DNA from: Nakazawaea peltata
Taxonomy: Eukaryota; Ascomycota; Pichiomycetes; Alaninales; Pachysolenaceae
Direction of reading: 5' to 3'
Length of the DNA stretch: 64,000 nt
NCBI GenBank assembly: GCA_001599355.1
Contig: BCGQ01000001.1
Location: 1,429,135-1,493,134, forward strand
Shown piece after piece: positions 1-9,264 of this stretch (position 1 is its first letter; each line of letters opens with the position of its first letter). Both the position numbers and the translations under genes were made by a program. The notes below the pieces were generated by a model. It was given only the letters and a program-made list of their open reading frames with translations, ran no database searches and was not told the DNA's origin.

Positions 1-584
1 TTTTTCAACGTCAAAGTCATCTCCCCTGTAAATCGCTAGTGAATGCGCTTAAGGGAAGGTTTGGGGAATGATTTTCCTTTAAGGGAAGGGAAAAGAAGGA
101 GAGGGAGAAGGGGGATAAAAGAAAGAGAAAAGAAGGGGGAGATTAGATAGAGGGAGGAAAGGGGAAGGGAGAAGAACAAAATTCAAAGGAGATAAGCTGA
201 TACATAGAGAGAGTGAACAATCCCGAAACCCTAAAGACCCGGCAGACAACATCATTCAATCTCCCAAGATCAAATTAGTTGACCTGGTTCTCCCGTTAAC
301 GGCCCTTCGCTTTCAGATAACGATAGTGGAAAGAAAGCGAAAAAGAGTTAAGAGCAGGAGACTGCGCAATTGTGGAGCATTAATTAATTGCAGACCATAC
401 AGAGCATTATACGAAACACATCTGAGACATTCCAAAAGTAGTGCATTACCAAAACCCAAATCAAGTAATCCCTTGCAAAAAAAAGGGGGGAAGCAAAAGA
501 TTTTATCAAATTATCAAAATTAATTTATAAAACCATTAATGAAGAGCAAGATCGAGCGATAAGTAAAGGATCACACTATTAAGA
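1..584. other. Left-edge intergenic region upstream of DIF1
   Basis: No convincing gene is seen. Positions 60-190 are strongly purine-rich on the + strand, with several runs of three to five G. The remainder is ordinary A/T-rich DNA that should include the DIF1 promoter and 5' leader. A 65-codon open frame at 326-523 begins at a GTG and is basic low-complexity sequence without family resemblance. Confidence 0.6.
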
Positions 585-1058
585 ATGTATAAGAAAGCCA
601 ACTATAACAGTTTCAGCGGTTCACAAGAACAAGTGGACGATACTACTCTTCTGTTACAGTCGATTGGAATGAGAATTAGAAAAGCCGTATCAGATGGATA
701 CACGGTGGGCGGTAATAATGCTAGTTATCAAAATCAATATGAACAGCAATATCAGCAACAACAGCAACTGCTGCCAAGATTCAACAGAGTCCCATTACCA
801 TCCCATATGTCACAACCACCTTCTTTAAGTTATGGTATGTCTTCTACATTAGAAGGAGAGTCACTCGACCAGAGATTCATGAGTAGACCACAACTGATGT
901 TCACTCCAAGTAATAAGAGAACAAGAGATTTCGATGAATATGACGATGAACAAGCCGATCCAGAAGTTGCTAGTTTCAATTCTGTGAATAATAAAGATGC
1001 TCCAATTGAATATTTCCATAACAAATATGGATCACTTTCATTCAAGGAAGAGTTTTAA
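585..1058 (+). CDS. DIF1: Dif1/Sml1-type regulator of ribonucleotide reductase
   Basis: A small, largely disordered protein of 157 residues. The segment SIGMRIRKAVSDGY (about residues 27-40) matches the Hug-type motif of S. cerevisiae Dif1. A second short motif, RFNRVPLP (about residues 66-73), matches the second conserved stretch of Dif1. The Dif1/Sml1/Hug1/Spd1 family restrains ribonucleotide reductase, and Dif1 drives nuclear import of the small subunits until Dun1 signalling destroys it. A Gln-rich run lies between the two motifs and the C-terminus is acidic (FKEEF). The next gene is ECM30 in the same orientation, as in S. cerevisiae (YLR437C-YLR436C), which supports the orthology. Sml1-like direct inhibition cannot be excluded from sequence. 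Confidence 0.85.
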   Translation: MYKKANYNSFSGSQEQVDDTTLLLQSIGMRIRKAVSDGYTVGGNNASYQNQYEQQYQQQQQLLPRFNRVPLPSHMSQPPSLSYGMSSTLEGESLDQRFMSRPQLMFTPSNKRTRDFDEYDDEQADPEVASFNSVNNKDAPIEYFHNKYGSLSFKEEF

Positions 1059-1456
1059 GTACGCTTCACGTATAGTCATTCAGTTCTTGTCATAGATGTT
1101 ATTAATATAGTTATATTTTACGGTGTGTAGGGTATCGACCACTCCAAATATCTCGTAGCTCCTGATTATAGTCCCCCAATCGTAGTGCTGTAGAGGATTT
1201 TGGTGTCACGATCTACATTTGCCCCACTTTGCGATCTGCCCCTGCCCTCGTTATCGCACATTTTCTTAAGGAAAGGCAATTTTCCAACCAGTTAACCAAA
1301 AGCCTCCAGACTTCCAATAGGCGGTGTAGAAGATAGAAGTGAGGAGGACGTGAGAATCGAATAACTTTCAAAGTCCATATTACAAGTATTGACCAGTTAA
1401 TCTGTGGAAAATTACAAGTTGAGCCGCATTTATTATCACCTTACCGCTTACTCATC
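1059..1456. other. Intergenic DIF1-ECM30
   Basis: About 400 bases between two genes in the same orientation. They must hold the DIF1 3' end and the ECM30 promoter. No ORF, repeat or RNA gene is apparent. Confidence 0.5.
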
Positions 1457-4400
1457 ATGAGCTCACTGGAAGCCAGATCGAAATTTAGGACCCATTTCCT
1501 CCGGCTCAGTGAAAGAAAAGACATACCATCTAATAGTCCATACTGGGAGTTCTATTGGGAATTTCCGAAAGCTGCATCCGACGTATTCGATGGTCTCTCC
1601 AACAGCGATATCAGAAATGTGTGTATGACGAGAAATTTTGTCAAATTAATAAGAGTTTTATCATTGAAATTAGTACATTTTACGAATGACGGAGTTCTAG
1701 ATTTGAATACACATGGCGTTCTCAACTGTATCCGGTTATTGACCCGGTTTCTCCCGTTCTTTTATGAGAACCCCATGTTTTATAAAGTGGAGAATCAGAT
1801 CTTTTGGTCGGTAATAAGCGCCACTACTAATAATACCAGGAAAGACAGTACATCGGCGGCATCTACAGTGGGTACAGGGATTGAGACCGCTAATACTTTA
1901 TCGAATATCGACTACGAAAAGGCCAGCGTAGAACTGAATATCAACTTCGAGACCCATTCCAACATACAAACGGATCGGCTGGAACTTTCCTTAGCTGATA
2001 CAAGGGCACCCTTGGGTGCGCAGTTGGTCAATTGCATAGTTAACTTGTTATTCACCAGGGGATTCACGTTAGGAAAAAGTAAATCCAATGGAGGTCGCGC
2101 AGGGATCGAATTCTCCATTTGGGAGCCAGGGATCGGTTTGGCTGGTGATTATTTACAGCCTCGGATGGATATCGACTCGAATAGGTTTGAAGTGTTGAGA
2201 TTTTTATCTGTATTATGCTCACAGCCACTTTATCATCCGCCAGGGGCTGTTATTGCCAAAGGTTCTCGATTCCTTACGGTATTAGTAGCTGCTATTCCTA
2301 AATTGCATATTCTCACATTGTTATCTTCGTTAATCAATATAACTGTCCGTACGGGAAGGATAGATCCGGGCCAGAATGCTATTCAAGGCTCAAATCAGAC
2401 ATTAAATCATCTGAGACTGATCATGGTCACCACTCTGTTCGAGATATTAACCTTAATGATCGTTTATCCATTGCCTAAAGATGATATTCAATTCTTATTA
2501 AGTACTGGGATCGTCATTTCCAAGCCTTATAATTTGGTGAGATTCTATTTCGGTAAATTACATAAAGATGAAGACTTGAAATTTATCATTGAGGGGTTAT
2601 TAAATTTCTTGAAACGTCCGATGGACGAGACCATTGCCAATGAACAAGGCACTTCTCTTTCCTCGATGATCAAATCGAAGACTGCTAATATTCAACCGTC
2701 AATTTGGGGTGTAGAACTGACTATTCTTTTATGGGAATTATATCAATGTAACAAGAAGTTGAAGTTGAAGTTGGTTACCGATTACGGACATCAGTTAGTA
2801 TTGGCATTACTCTATAATATTTGTACTTATCGGAAGGTTGAGTTATATTCTCATTTTATTCGGCTTTTATCCTATTTTCTCTTAGTTATAACTGGAGATC
2901 TGGTATTTGCCAATGAGATTTTACTGCCATTCCCTAAAGAAACGTTTAATCAGCTCCCAGAATCGTTCAAAGTCACTCCATACCCGGTAACGTATCGTGA
3001 TTTTGTCGTTTTAAAGATCGCTTCCATGCTACTTAATGATGATTTGAATGTATTATCTCCGACTTTGAATGAGTGTTTATATAATTTGATCCCGATTGCT
3101 TCATCGTATGATGATCCAAGTTCTATTAGGACACAGAATCGCAAGAACTCAGCTGTCTCTTTAACTGAAGTCAATCAAGGTTATAGAAGTCCTGGAAGTG
3201 GTCTTTCTTATTCGGTGTGCAATATGTTATGTCAGTTAATGATCAAGTATAGTGGACATAAATTCCTCACCGATAACAGCACCAATCCTGATTATTTGGC
3301 TCTTTTGATGAGACTGATATGCCATGCAATGTGTCGATATCCAAAGCAATCACGTAGTTTGATGTATTCCATGACAAAGAATATCAAATACTTGGAGAAC
3401 TTCAATGTCACAATTGAGAATATGAAGGTGAATGATGAGATCGGGTCAGTGGGATCGGATCTGGGCTCAATTCATCACGGTTCAGTACAAACTTCAGGAC
3501 ACCAACCTTCAGAAGTTTCAACTGAAGACCAAGATTCTCAATATACTCCTTATAGAATGCTGTCGGTAGTCACTGTTGGATCTGTTACGTCTGGTCTGTT
3601 AGATTTAGATGAGACCATTGCGGAATCAGATGATTTGGAAATCGACGACTCAGCTATGCGTCCTAAACCCCCAGTGGGAATGTCTGTAAAACTGAAGGGA
3701 AAGCTGCCTAAAGACCTGCCTTTGAAAAGAACATGGGCAGGCTATGCCTCATTCCAAACAGTGCTTCATATAATTGCGACCATCAGAGATGAGCTTGAAG
3801 AATTCGATAACCTCACTGGTCGTGATATAACTAACCTCTTGACCAAGATCGAAAGGTTGGAACTTGACAGTTTGATCGCATCTATAGCGAAGTCGGAATT
3901 TGTTGCCGGAAAGAGTAACTTTATTCCGCTCAAATTCCAATGGTCAAATTTGTCACTTGGTTGGTATGAAAGTGTTCTTTGGATGAACATATTCAGTAAT
4001 AATGAGATGGTCAGTCGTAGATATAATAAGACCAGCTCGTTGAACACGACGATCTCCAGTTTCTCCGACTGGAGTTTTGGTAGATGGACTAATAGTGAAT
4101 CAGATATGGTTGAAGCGGTGAATAAATCGTTAGTTTCTACTAATATTTGGTCTGGTACAAGAGTTCGTCTTTTCAAAACAGATAAATATTTAGCTTTATA
4201 TAAGGGAAATTTCTCAGAACAGTTAATCAGAAGGTTTAGTGATTTCAAGTTGGGTTCACCTACACCGAATCAACAGGGAACTCAATCTCCACTGTCCCCT
4301 CAACTGCAACTGCAACCACCATTATCACCTACGTTATCTCATACACAACCTTCGAGACAGAATAGTACTGTATCGATTGCGAGTTCTGTACTGTCGGCTA

Positions 4401-4576
4401 GCCCGATTTTACAGAGTGATGATTATTTTGGAGATCCGGTTCTGATTAAAGTTACCCAACGTCCTTCGTCTCATCGACTTTCTGTTAGTTCTAACATCAA
4501 TTCCCCAAGGACTAGAAACAGTAGTAATGTTAGTACACCTACTGTTGGCAGTCCAAGGAATTCCATTGCATTATAA
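1457..4576 (+). CDS. ECM30: Hid1/Ecm30 family Golgi-trafficking protein
   Basis: A protein of 1039 residues belonging to the HID1/dymeclin-related family; S. cerevisiae Ecm30 is longer. The N-terminus has the family pattern in which short Trp/Phe motifs (SPYWEFYWEFP, about residues 27-37) precede a long alpha-helical repeat region. Near residue 835 comes the conserved block with NLSLGWYESVLW. The last 120 residues are Ser/Pro/Gln-rich and probably disordered. In animals HID1 works at the Golgi/TGN in dense-core vesicle formation. In yeast, Ecm30 has been linked to cell-wall phenotypes and amino-acid permease sorting. The stop lies only 27 bases from the stop of the convergent TSR2, so the transcripts almost certainly overlap at their 3' ends. 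The order DIF1-ECM30-TSR2 is as in S. cerevisiae. Confidence 0.88.
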   Translation: MSSLEARSKFRTHFLRLSERKDIPSNSPYWEFYWEFPKAASDVFDGLSNSDIRNVCMTRNFVKLIRVLSLKLVHFTNDGVLDLNTHGVLNCIRLLTRFLPFFYENPMFYKVENQIFWSVISATTNNTRKDSTSAASTVGTGIETANTLSNIDYEKASVELNINFETHSNIQTDRLELSLADTRAPLGAQLVNCIVNLLFTRGFTLGKSKSNGGRAGIEFSIWEPGIGLAGDYLQPRMDIDSNRFEVLRFLSVLCSQPLYHPPGAVIAKGSRFLTVLVAAIPKLHILTLLSSLINITVRTGRIDPGQNAIQGSNQTLNHLRLIMVTTLFEILTLMIVYPLPKDDIQFLLSTGIVISKPYNLVRFYFGKLHKDEDLKFIIEGLLNFLKRPMDETIANEQGTSLSSMIKSKTANIQPSIWGVELTILLWELYQCNKKLKLKLVTDYGHQLVLALLYNICTYRKVELYSHFIRLLSYFLLVITGDLVFANEILLPFPKETFNQLPESFKVTPYPVTYRDFVVLKIASMLLNDDLNVLSPTLNECLYNLIPIASSYDDPSSIRTQNRKNSAVSLTEVNQGYRSPGSGLSYSVCNMLCQLMIKYSGHKFLTDNSTNPDYLALLMRLICHAMCRYPKQSRSLMYSMTKNIKYLENFNVTIENMKVNDEIGSVGSDLGSIHHGSVQTSGHQPSEVSTEDQDSQYTPYRMLSVVTVGSVTSGLLDLDETIAESDDLEIDDSAMRPKPPVGMSVKLKGKLPKDLPLKRTWAGYASFQTVLHIIATIRDELEEFDNLTGRDITNLLTKIERLELDSLIASIAKSEFVAGKSNFIPLKFQWSNLSLGWYESVLWMNIFSNNEMVSRRYNKTSSLNTTISSFSDWSFGRWTNSESDMVEAVNKSLVSTNIWSGTRVRLFKTDKYLALYKGNFSEQLIRRFSDFKLGSPTPNQQGTQSPLSPQLQLQPPLSPTLSHTQPSRQNSTVSIASSVLSASPILQSDDYFGDPVLIKVTQRPSSHRLSVSSNINSPRTRNSSNVSTPTVGSPRNSIAL

Positions 4577-4603
4577 TAAAGTATTCTTTAGATTTATATA
4601 GTA

Positions 4604-5227
4604 TTATCTTCTTCTTCTCTGCACTAACTCGAAACCGTCGTCGTCTATTATTGGGCCTTGCTGGGTATGGCCTTGGCCTTGGGTCTGCCCTTGAGACTGA
4701 GGTTGAGCTTCATCCTCCATCTCTTCATCTAAATCTTCCCCTTCATCTTCACTAGAGTTCATAGGATCAGATTCGACATGCACTTTATACTTCAGCAGCT
4801 CTTCCAGACGTCTCTGTTGCTTCTCTTGCCATCTAGTGTACATCTCTTCAATTGTAGAGTAATTTCCTTGAGCTGCCTCTCTATAGATTTGTAATACAAG
4901 GGCCAGAATTGGCAAGGCTGAATCATCTTCGACATGGACGTCAAATTCATCTTGCATGGCATAAAGCATTACTTCCTCGATAGATTCTAAATCGACAACA
5001 CGATCTTCGAACAATTCCACCACCACACCGGTGATCCAATCTCTTTTCTCAGCTGATTCTGGTCCTCCCCAACTGTTCTGGACTGCTACTTCGAGGGCAT
5101 CCCATTTGTAGATGCACATGGAGACACCTAACTCGAATCTCAGTTGTTGTTTTTGGTCATTGAATTTTAAGGAGCTGACGCCTTCTGGAGCTTCGATATA
5201 GTCTGATACGTCGATTGTTCTTGACAT
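4604..5227 (-). CDS. TSR2: Tsr2, escortin for ribosomal protein eS26, 20S pre-rRNA processing
   Basis: 207 residues. The N-terminal half is the Tsr2 domain (FELGVSMCIYKWDALEVAVQ at about residues 32-51, then NSWGGPESAEKR). It is followed by an acidic linker with many Glu/Asp (about 155-175), a Gln-rich run, and the conserved C-terminal DDDGFELVQ just before a terminal Arg cluster. Tsr2 releases eS26 (Rps26) from its importin and delivers it to pre-40S particles; its loss blocks 20S rRNA cleavage. The gene is convergent with ECM30. Its upstream region carries an RRPE and a PAC motif (see 5277-5302), as expected for the ribosome-biogenesis regulon. Confidence 0.92.
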   Translation of the reverse strand: MSRTIDVSDYIEAPEGVSSLKFNDQKQQLRFELGVSMCIYKWDALEVAVQNSWGGPESAEKRDWITGVVVELFEDRVVDLESIEEVMLYAMQDEFDVHVEDDSALPILALVLQIYREAAQGNYSTIEEMYTRWQEKQQRRLEELLKYKVHVESDPMNSSEDEGEDLDEEMEDEAQPQSQGQTQGQGHTQQGPIIDDDGFELVQRRRR

Positions 5228-5276
5228 GGTTGGTATTTGAGGGGTGATGGGAGGGTGAAAATTTTAGTTGAGATAT

Positions 5277-5302
5277 AAAATTTTTCAGATGGGGCAGATG
5301 AG
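5277..5302 (-). promoter_or_regulatory. RRPE plus PAC motifs upstream of TSR2
   Basis: On the minus strand, the transcribed strand of TSR2, 5277-5287 reads TGAAAAATTTT, the exact RRPE consensus. On the + strand, 5297-5302 reads GATGAG, the PAC core. They lie 50-75 bases upstream of the TSR2 start codon, the usual distance. In yeasts this pair is bound by Stb3 (RRPE) and Dot6/Tod6 (PAC) and marks ribosome-biogenesis genes. The motifs are seen in the sequence; factor binding here is inferred. Confidence 0.65.
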
Positions 5303-5360
5303 AAGAAAGGGAGCGAAATACGAAGAGATAAAGGGGAAGGGCAGGTAGGGTAGATGGATA

Positions 5361-5410
5361 GGAGGGGCAGATGGGAGGGGCAGATGGGAGGGGCAGATAG
5401 GAGGGGCAGG
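5361..5410 (+). repeat. Four-copy G-rich tandem repeat
   Basis: Four near-identical copies of the unit GGAGGGGCAG, spaced 12-13 bases and separated by AT(G) or AT(A). It sits roughly 135-185 bases upstream of TSR2. It may be a simple minisatellite or a cluster of G-rich factor sites; the sequence does not decide. Confidence 0.75.
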
Positions 5411-5892
5411 TGGATAGTTATGAGCAGAGATATGGGGGATGGAGGTAGATACAGAGATGGTTAAATTGATAAAATATGGTTAGTTAATTTGGGTGAAGTA
5501 CTTCTCTTGGTTTTAAGTATGATATATCAGAATCATAGAGAATTACCTTTGTCTAGCCACCACATAACCACCGCATAACCTTGATTTATGTTTAACTACT
5601 TGGTGAGTGAAATTGTGCCCTACGATATACTGCCAGATATTGTGCCCCTATGCTCTTTCCTTACAGCAGCTCCTCCCAGTAGCGCGCACTTGGAACTTGC
5701 CCTCAACCTGCCTTCTCCCTCCACTTGCTCCTGCTCCACTACCTCGCGCACTGTCGGGCACATTAGGCGCACTGCCGGGCACAGGAACCTGCCCTTGTCC
5801 GGGCACGCCCACTAAGCCCTCCAACGTTATTACCTTTTCTTGCTACTTCATCACAAGAGCCAAGATCAACCCAACCCTCTACACCACCAATA

Positions 5893-7635
5893 ATGCCGAA
5901 CAGTAATAAATCTTTACTGAAGGAGAACTCCACTAAGATCGATAACGCACTTCGTGCCATAAAATACAAAAAAGAAGTGGATCGTGACTTCTCTGTGGTA
6001 GTCACAACCGACGGGGATAAAGTCAACACCAGAGAAAGAATCGTCAGTACAGTGCCACCAGTAGCTGGTAAGAACCCATCCAATGATGACGTTTTCTTGC
6101 CTAATGGCTTACCCAATCATGAGTTCATCAAGCAGCATTTCATCAACGAAGGTCGTTTGACCGAAGACCAAGCTATCAAGATCCTCGAGATGGCCACTAA
6201 CGCCTTATCAAAAGAGCCAAATTTGTTGACGGTGCCTGCTCCGGTCAATGTTTGTGGGGATGTTCATGGTCAATATTTTGATTTGATGAAGTTATTTGAG
6301 GTCGGAGGTCACCCAAGTAACACTCAGTATTTATTCTTAGGTGACTACGTGGATAGAGGTTCGTTCTCCATCGAGTGTTTATTATACCTTTACTCATTGA
6401 AATTGAATTACCCAAACACCTTCTGGATGTTACGTGGTAACCATGAATGTAAGCATTTGACTGGATATTTCACTTTCAGAAAGGAATGTGTTCATAAGTA
6501 TTCCATGAAATTGTATAAAGTTGCCTGTGCCAGTTTCAATGCCTTACCGTTGGCTCTGATTATGAGTAACCAATTCTTCTGTGTCCATGGAGGTATCTCA
6601 CCTGAATTGAATTCTCTTGATGATATAATGGAATTGAACAGATTCAGAGAACCTCCTTCAAGAGGTCTTATGTGTGATTTGTTATGGGCTGACCCTATTG
6701 AAGATTATGATGAAGATAAAGTACGTTCTTCTTTCTTACCCAATGAAAATAGAGGTTGTTCGTATGCGTTTACTTATAAGGCAGCATGTGCATTTTTGGA
6801 GAGAACAGGGATGCTTTCGATCATTAGAGCTCATGAGGCTCAAGATGCCGGTTACAGAATGTACAAGCAAACCGAGACTTTGAAATTCCCGTCTTTAATT
6901 ACCATGTTTTCAGCCCCTAATTATCTTGATAGTTATAACAATAAGCTGCTGATTTTGAAGTATGAGAATAATGTGATGAATATTCGTCAATTCAATTGTT
7001 CACCTCATCCGTATTGGCTTCCGAATTTCATGGATGTGTTCGAATGGTCGATTCCGTTTGTTTCTGGGAAAGTTTTGGATCTGTTATCATCAGTTTTGAA
7101 TGTATGTACCGATATGGAGTTGAATGAGGAGACCGAGTTGGCAAGAGAACCATTGAAATCCATTAATGATGTAGGACCAGCATCTCCAGTCAAGACCAAA
7201 TTCAATTTGGGACAATTGGTCAGTAAACTGGAACTGCATATGGGTGAATCTAGTACAGATGAAGATCCAGATTCTTTGGATGCCAAGAAGAACTCTTTGA
7301 GAAACAAAATCATGGCTATTGGAAGAGTTAGTCGTATGTATCAAGTATTGAGAGAGGAAAGTGAGAAGGTGGAACATCTCAGAGAGTTGAGTGGTGGATC
7401 TGCATTGCCTAAGGGTGCTCTTTTGGGTGGTAGTGTATCTATCAACAAACATATATTGACATTTGAAGAGGCAAGAAAGAGAGACTTGAAGAATGAAGCG
7501 ATGCCACCAAGTGAACTGGATATTGAAAAGCAAGAACAAGAGAAGAGAGATCAATTACAACGTATTGTTGCGGAACGTGTTAACTCTGATCCACATTTAC
7601 AACGACTTGCTCGTAAACTTTCTGATTTTGATTAA
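5893..7635 (+). CDS. CNA1: Calcineurin A, Ca2+/calmodulin-dependent protein phosphatase catalytic subunit
   Basis: 580 residues. Metal-site motifs of the PPP phosphatases appear in order: GDVHGQ (about 123), GDYVDRG (about 150), RGNHE (about 181), and the HGG and RAHE loops further on. The calcineurin B-binding helix follows (VFEWSIPFVSGKV, about 379). Next are a calmodulin-binding basic segment (about 474-500) and an autoinhibitory segment containing FEEARKRD. The enzyme dephosphorylates Crz1 and other targets in stress, ion homeostasis and drug tolerance. Two consecutive CTG codons at 6946-6951 and one at 6556-6558 fall where calcineurins are normally Ala. S. cerevisiae has the same neighbourhood (YLR433C next to TSR2), and WGD yeasts also have CMP2, so the symbol stands for the single ancestral gene. 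Confidence 0.96.
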   Translation: MPNSNKSLLKENSTKIDNALRAIKYKKEVDRDFSVVVTTDGDKVNTRERIVSTVPPVAGKNPSNDDVFLPNGLPNHEFIKQHFINEGRLTEDQAIKILEMATNALSKEPNLLTVPAPVNVCGDVHGQYFDLMKLFEVGGHPSNTQYLFLGDYVDRGSFSIECLLYLYSLKLNYPNTFWMLRGNHECKHLTGYFTFRKECVHKYSMKLYKVACASFNALPLALIMSNQFFCVHGGISPELNSLDDIMELNRFREPPSRGLMCDLLWADPIEDYDEDKVRSSFLPNENRGCSYAFTYKAACAFLERTGMLSIIRAHEAQDAGYRMYKQTETLKFPSLITMFSAPNYLDSYNNKLLILKYENNVMNIRQFNCSPHPYWLPNFMDVFEWSIPFVSGKVLDLLSSVLNVCTDMELNEETELAREPLKSINDVGPASPVKTKFNLGQLVSKLELHMGESSTDEDPDSLDAKKNSLRNKIMAIGRVSRMYQVLREESEKVEHLRELSGGSALPKGALLGGSVSINKHILTFEEARKRDLKNEAMPPSELDIEKQEQEKRDQLQRIVAERVNSDPHLQRLARKLSDFD

Positions 7636-8170
7636 TTTATAGATAATGAAGGATTATATCTGATAAATTTCCCCTAACAAATTTCCCCTAACAATTTTCC
7701 TCTAACAAATCTCCCATAATAATTTCCCCTATTCATATTTTCTCTATAAATTTTCCCTATTAGTTTCCCCTATTAATTTCCCATAAGAAATTCCCATAAT
7801 AAATTCCGTAATCTTATTTTCTCTATAGACTTTCCCTATTGATTTTTCCTGGCCTTGGTTATTTCCTCTGCAAATTTCCCATACATTTTCTCTATAAATT
7901 TGTCCTTTTCATTTTCTCCCTGTCTTCTCTCTGTATTTTCTCACTGTGTGTCGCTATGGTTTTCCTGATTTCTCTACATATTTCCCTTACATTTCCCTGC
8001 TGATTTTCTCATACACTTCTCCAAGAGTCCTTAGTATTTTCCCTCCTCATTCTCCCATATATTTTCAGCCTCTGCATTTTCCGTCGATTTCCTTGCCCAA
8101 TCTGGTAATCCCAAGAAATTAAAAACGTGAATGAACTCACCATATCAATAACTACCCACCCAACCACACC
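7636..8170 (+). repeat. Pyrimidine-rich degenerate repeat array between CNA1 and LOT5
   Basis: No gene is seen. From about 7665 to 7900 the + strand repeats a loose 14-18 base unit resembling AATTTCCCCTAA, at first almost exactly (7667-7695) and then increasingly diverged into TTTTCTCTATAAATTTTCC-like copies. The array continues as C/T-rich DNA to about 8060. It separates two genes of the same orientation, so it covers the CNA1 3' end and the LOT5 promoter. Confidence 0.6.
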
Positions 8171-8989
8171 ATGAAACGATCTCCAACTGTGATAACAGTA
8201 AAGCCGTCCATCTCAAATACCGACACTATCACCTCATTGAAATTGACAACTCCTCTGTCAAATTTCTCCATGGTAGAGAATCCCATATTATATGGAGGTT
8301 CCTCATTGATGGTATTAAGATCAAGTGTCAATCTACTGAAGTCGTCCATATTTCAGGAAATCCTCGGAGATAATGAATGTTATGAGGTTGAAATAGAATT
8401 TTATGCGTTCAATACCTGTTTTATCATTTGGTTTGACCAATTTTCCAAGGGGGTCGAACTCGACTATCGCTCGCTTATATTACATGCCATTTCTACCGAT
8501 CCAGACACCGGGTTAGAATGTATTTACATGCAAATAGAGGATTCCTCGTCATTTGGAGATTTGGATCTGTCAATTGATCTGTTTATAAGATATCAAACTG
8601 GAGAGGAGCGTACTCAACTTTTCAAAGAGTTGGCCTTGAAAAATGTCATACTAAATACTTATGAACTGATTTCGGAATGCACATCTTTCCATCAAGATGA
8701 GGACGAAGATGACCAATATGAATCTAGAGAAAACACTGCATTACCTTCATTCCCTATAACATTCAAAGATGAGGAGAAAGAGCCAGAATCGGAACTCACA
8801 ATCAAAATAGACGAGAATTCAATAGCCGATGATTTAGGAAATGACGATGATATTATGATGTATAGTGATAGTATTAATAGTGGGGCAATTGTAGATGTGG
8901 GGACAACTACTTTAACGGGATCAGTACGAAGTAGGAAAGATGATGATGATGATGATGGCATACATACAAAGTCTAGAAAAATTGTATAG
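8171..8989 (+). CDS. LOT5: Lot5, ICln-like protein of unknown role
   Basis: 272 residues. The N-terminal two thirds fit the ICln/Lot5 PH-like fold (ENPILYGG at about 36-43, a beta-rich core, and the LECIYMQIED segment at about 117-126). Long acidic runs follow in the C-terminal third, ending in a stretch of consecutive Asp before a basic tail. In animals ICln (pICln) is a methylosome component that chaperones Sm proteins. Yeast Lot5 is low-temperature induced and its role is not settled. It lies next to SPE1 as in S. cerevisiae (YKL183W-YKL184W). Assignment rests on the fold pattern plus neighbourhood, so the exact function is open. Confidence 0.8.
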   Translation: MKRSPTVITVKPSISNTDTITSLKLTTPLSNFSMVENPILYGGSSLMVLRSSVNLLKSSIFQEILGDNECYEVEIEFYAFNTCFIIWFDQFSKGVELDYRSLILHAISTDPDTGLECIYMQIEDSSSFGDLDLSIDLFIRYQTGEERTQLFKELALKNVILNTYELISECTSFHQDEDEDDQYESRENTALPSFPITFKDEEKEPESELTIKIDENSIADDLGNDDDIMMYSDSINSGAIVDVGTTTLTGSVRSRKDDDDDDGIHTKSRKIV

Positions 8990-9264
8990 AAGAAGAATTA
9001 ATAGATTTATTTATAAAATTAAGGTGATGATGTGATAGGATCACAATTAAAGGATTGATCATATGGCAGAAAGGCCTGGAAAAAGATCATAAAAAAGAGC
9101 CAACATGCTCAATCCTTCTTGGTAGATACTCCTTGTATAAATATCAACACCATAACACCAATAGAGAAGAATAATACGTGGTAAGGAAGAAATGAGGTAA
9201 ACGACCGAAAATCTCTTAATGAAAGAAGAAGAACAAAAGAAGAGATCATAAGAGATGATATCGA

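Larger units (their letters stand above)
5228..5892. other. Divergent promoter region TSR2 / CNA1
   Basis: 665 bases shared by two divergent genes. Proximal to TSR2 are the RRPE/PAC motifs, and 5361-5410 is a short G-rich tandem repeat. Nearer to CNA1 is a C-rich stretch (about 5640-5820) with two open frames of 75 and 99 codons on the + strand. These have no recognisable family and are interpreted as 5' leader sequence. Confidence 0.5.

Noticed and set aside
326-523. 65-codon frame upstream of DIF1
   Set aside because: GTG start, Lys/Arg-rich low complexity, no resemblance to a family.
5588-5906. Two overlapping frames upstream of CNA1
   Set aside because: They lie in the C-rich leader, overlap each other in different frames, and no domain is recognisable. 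They could be upstream ORFs at most.
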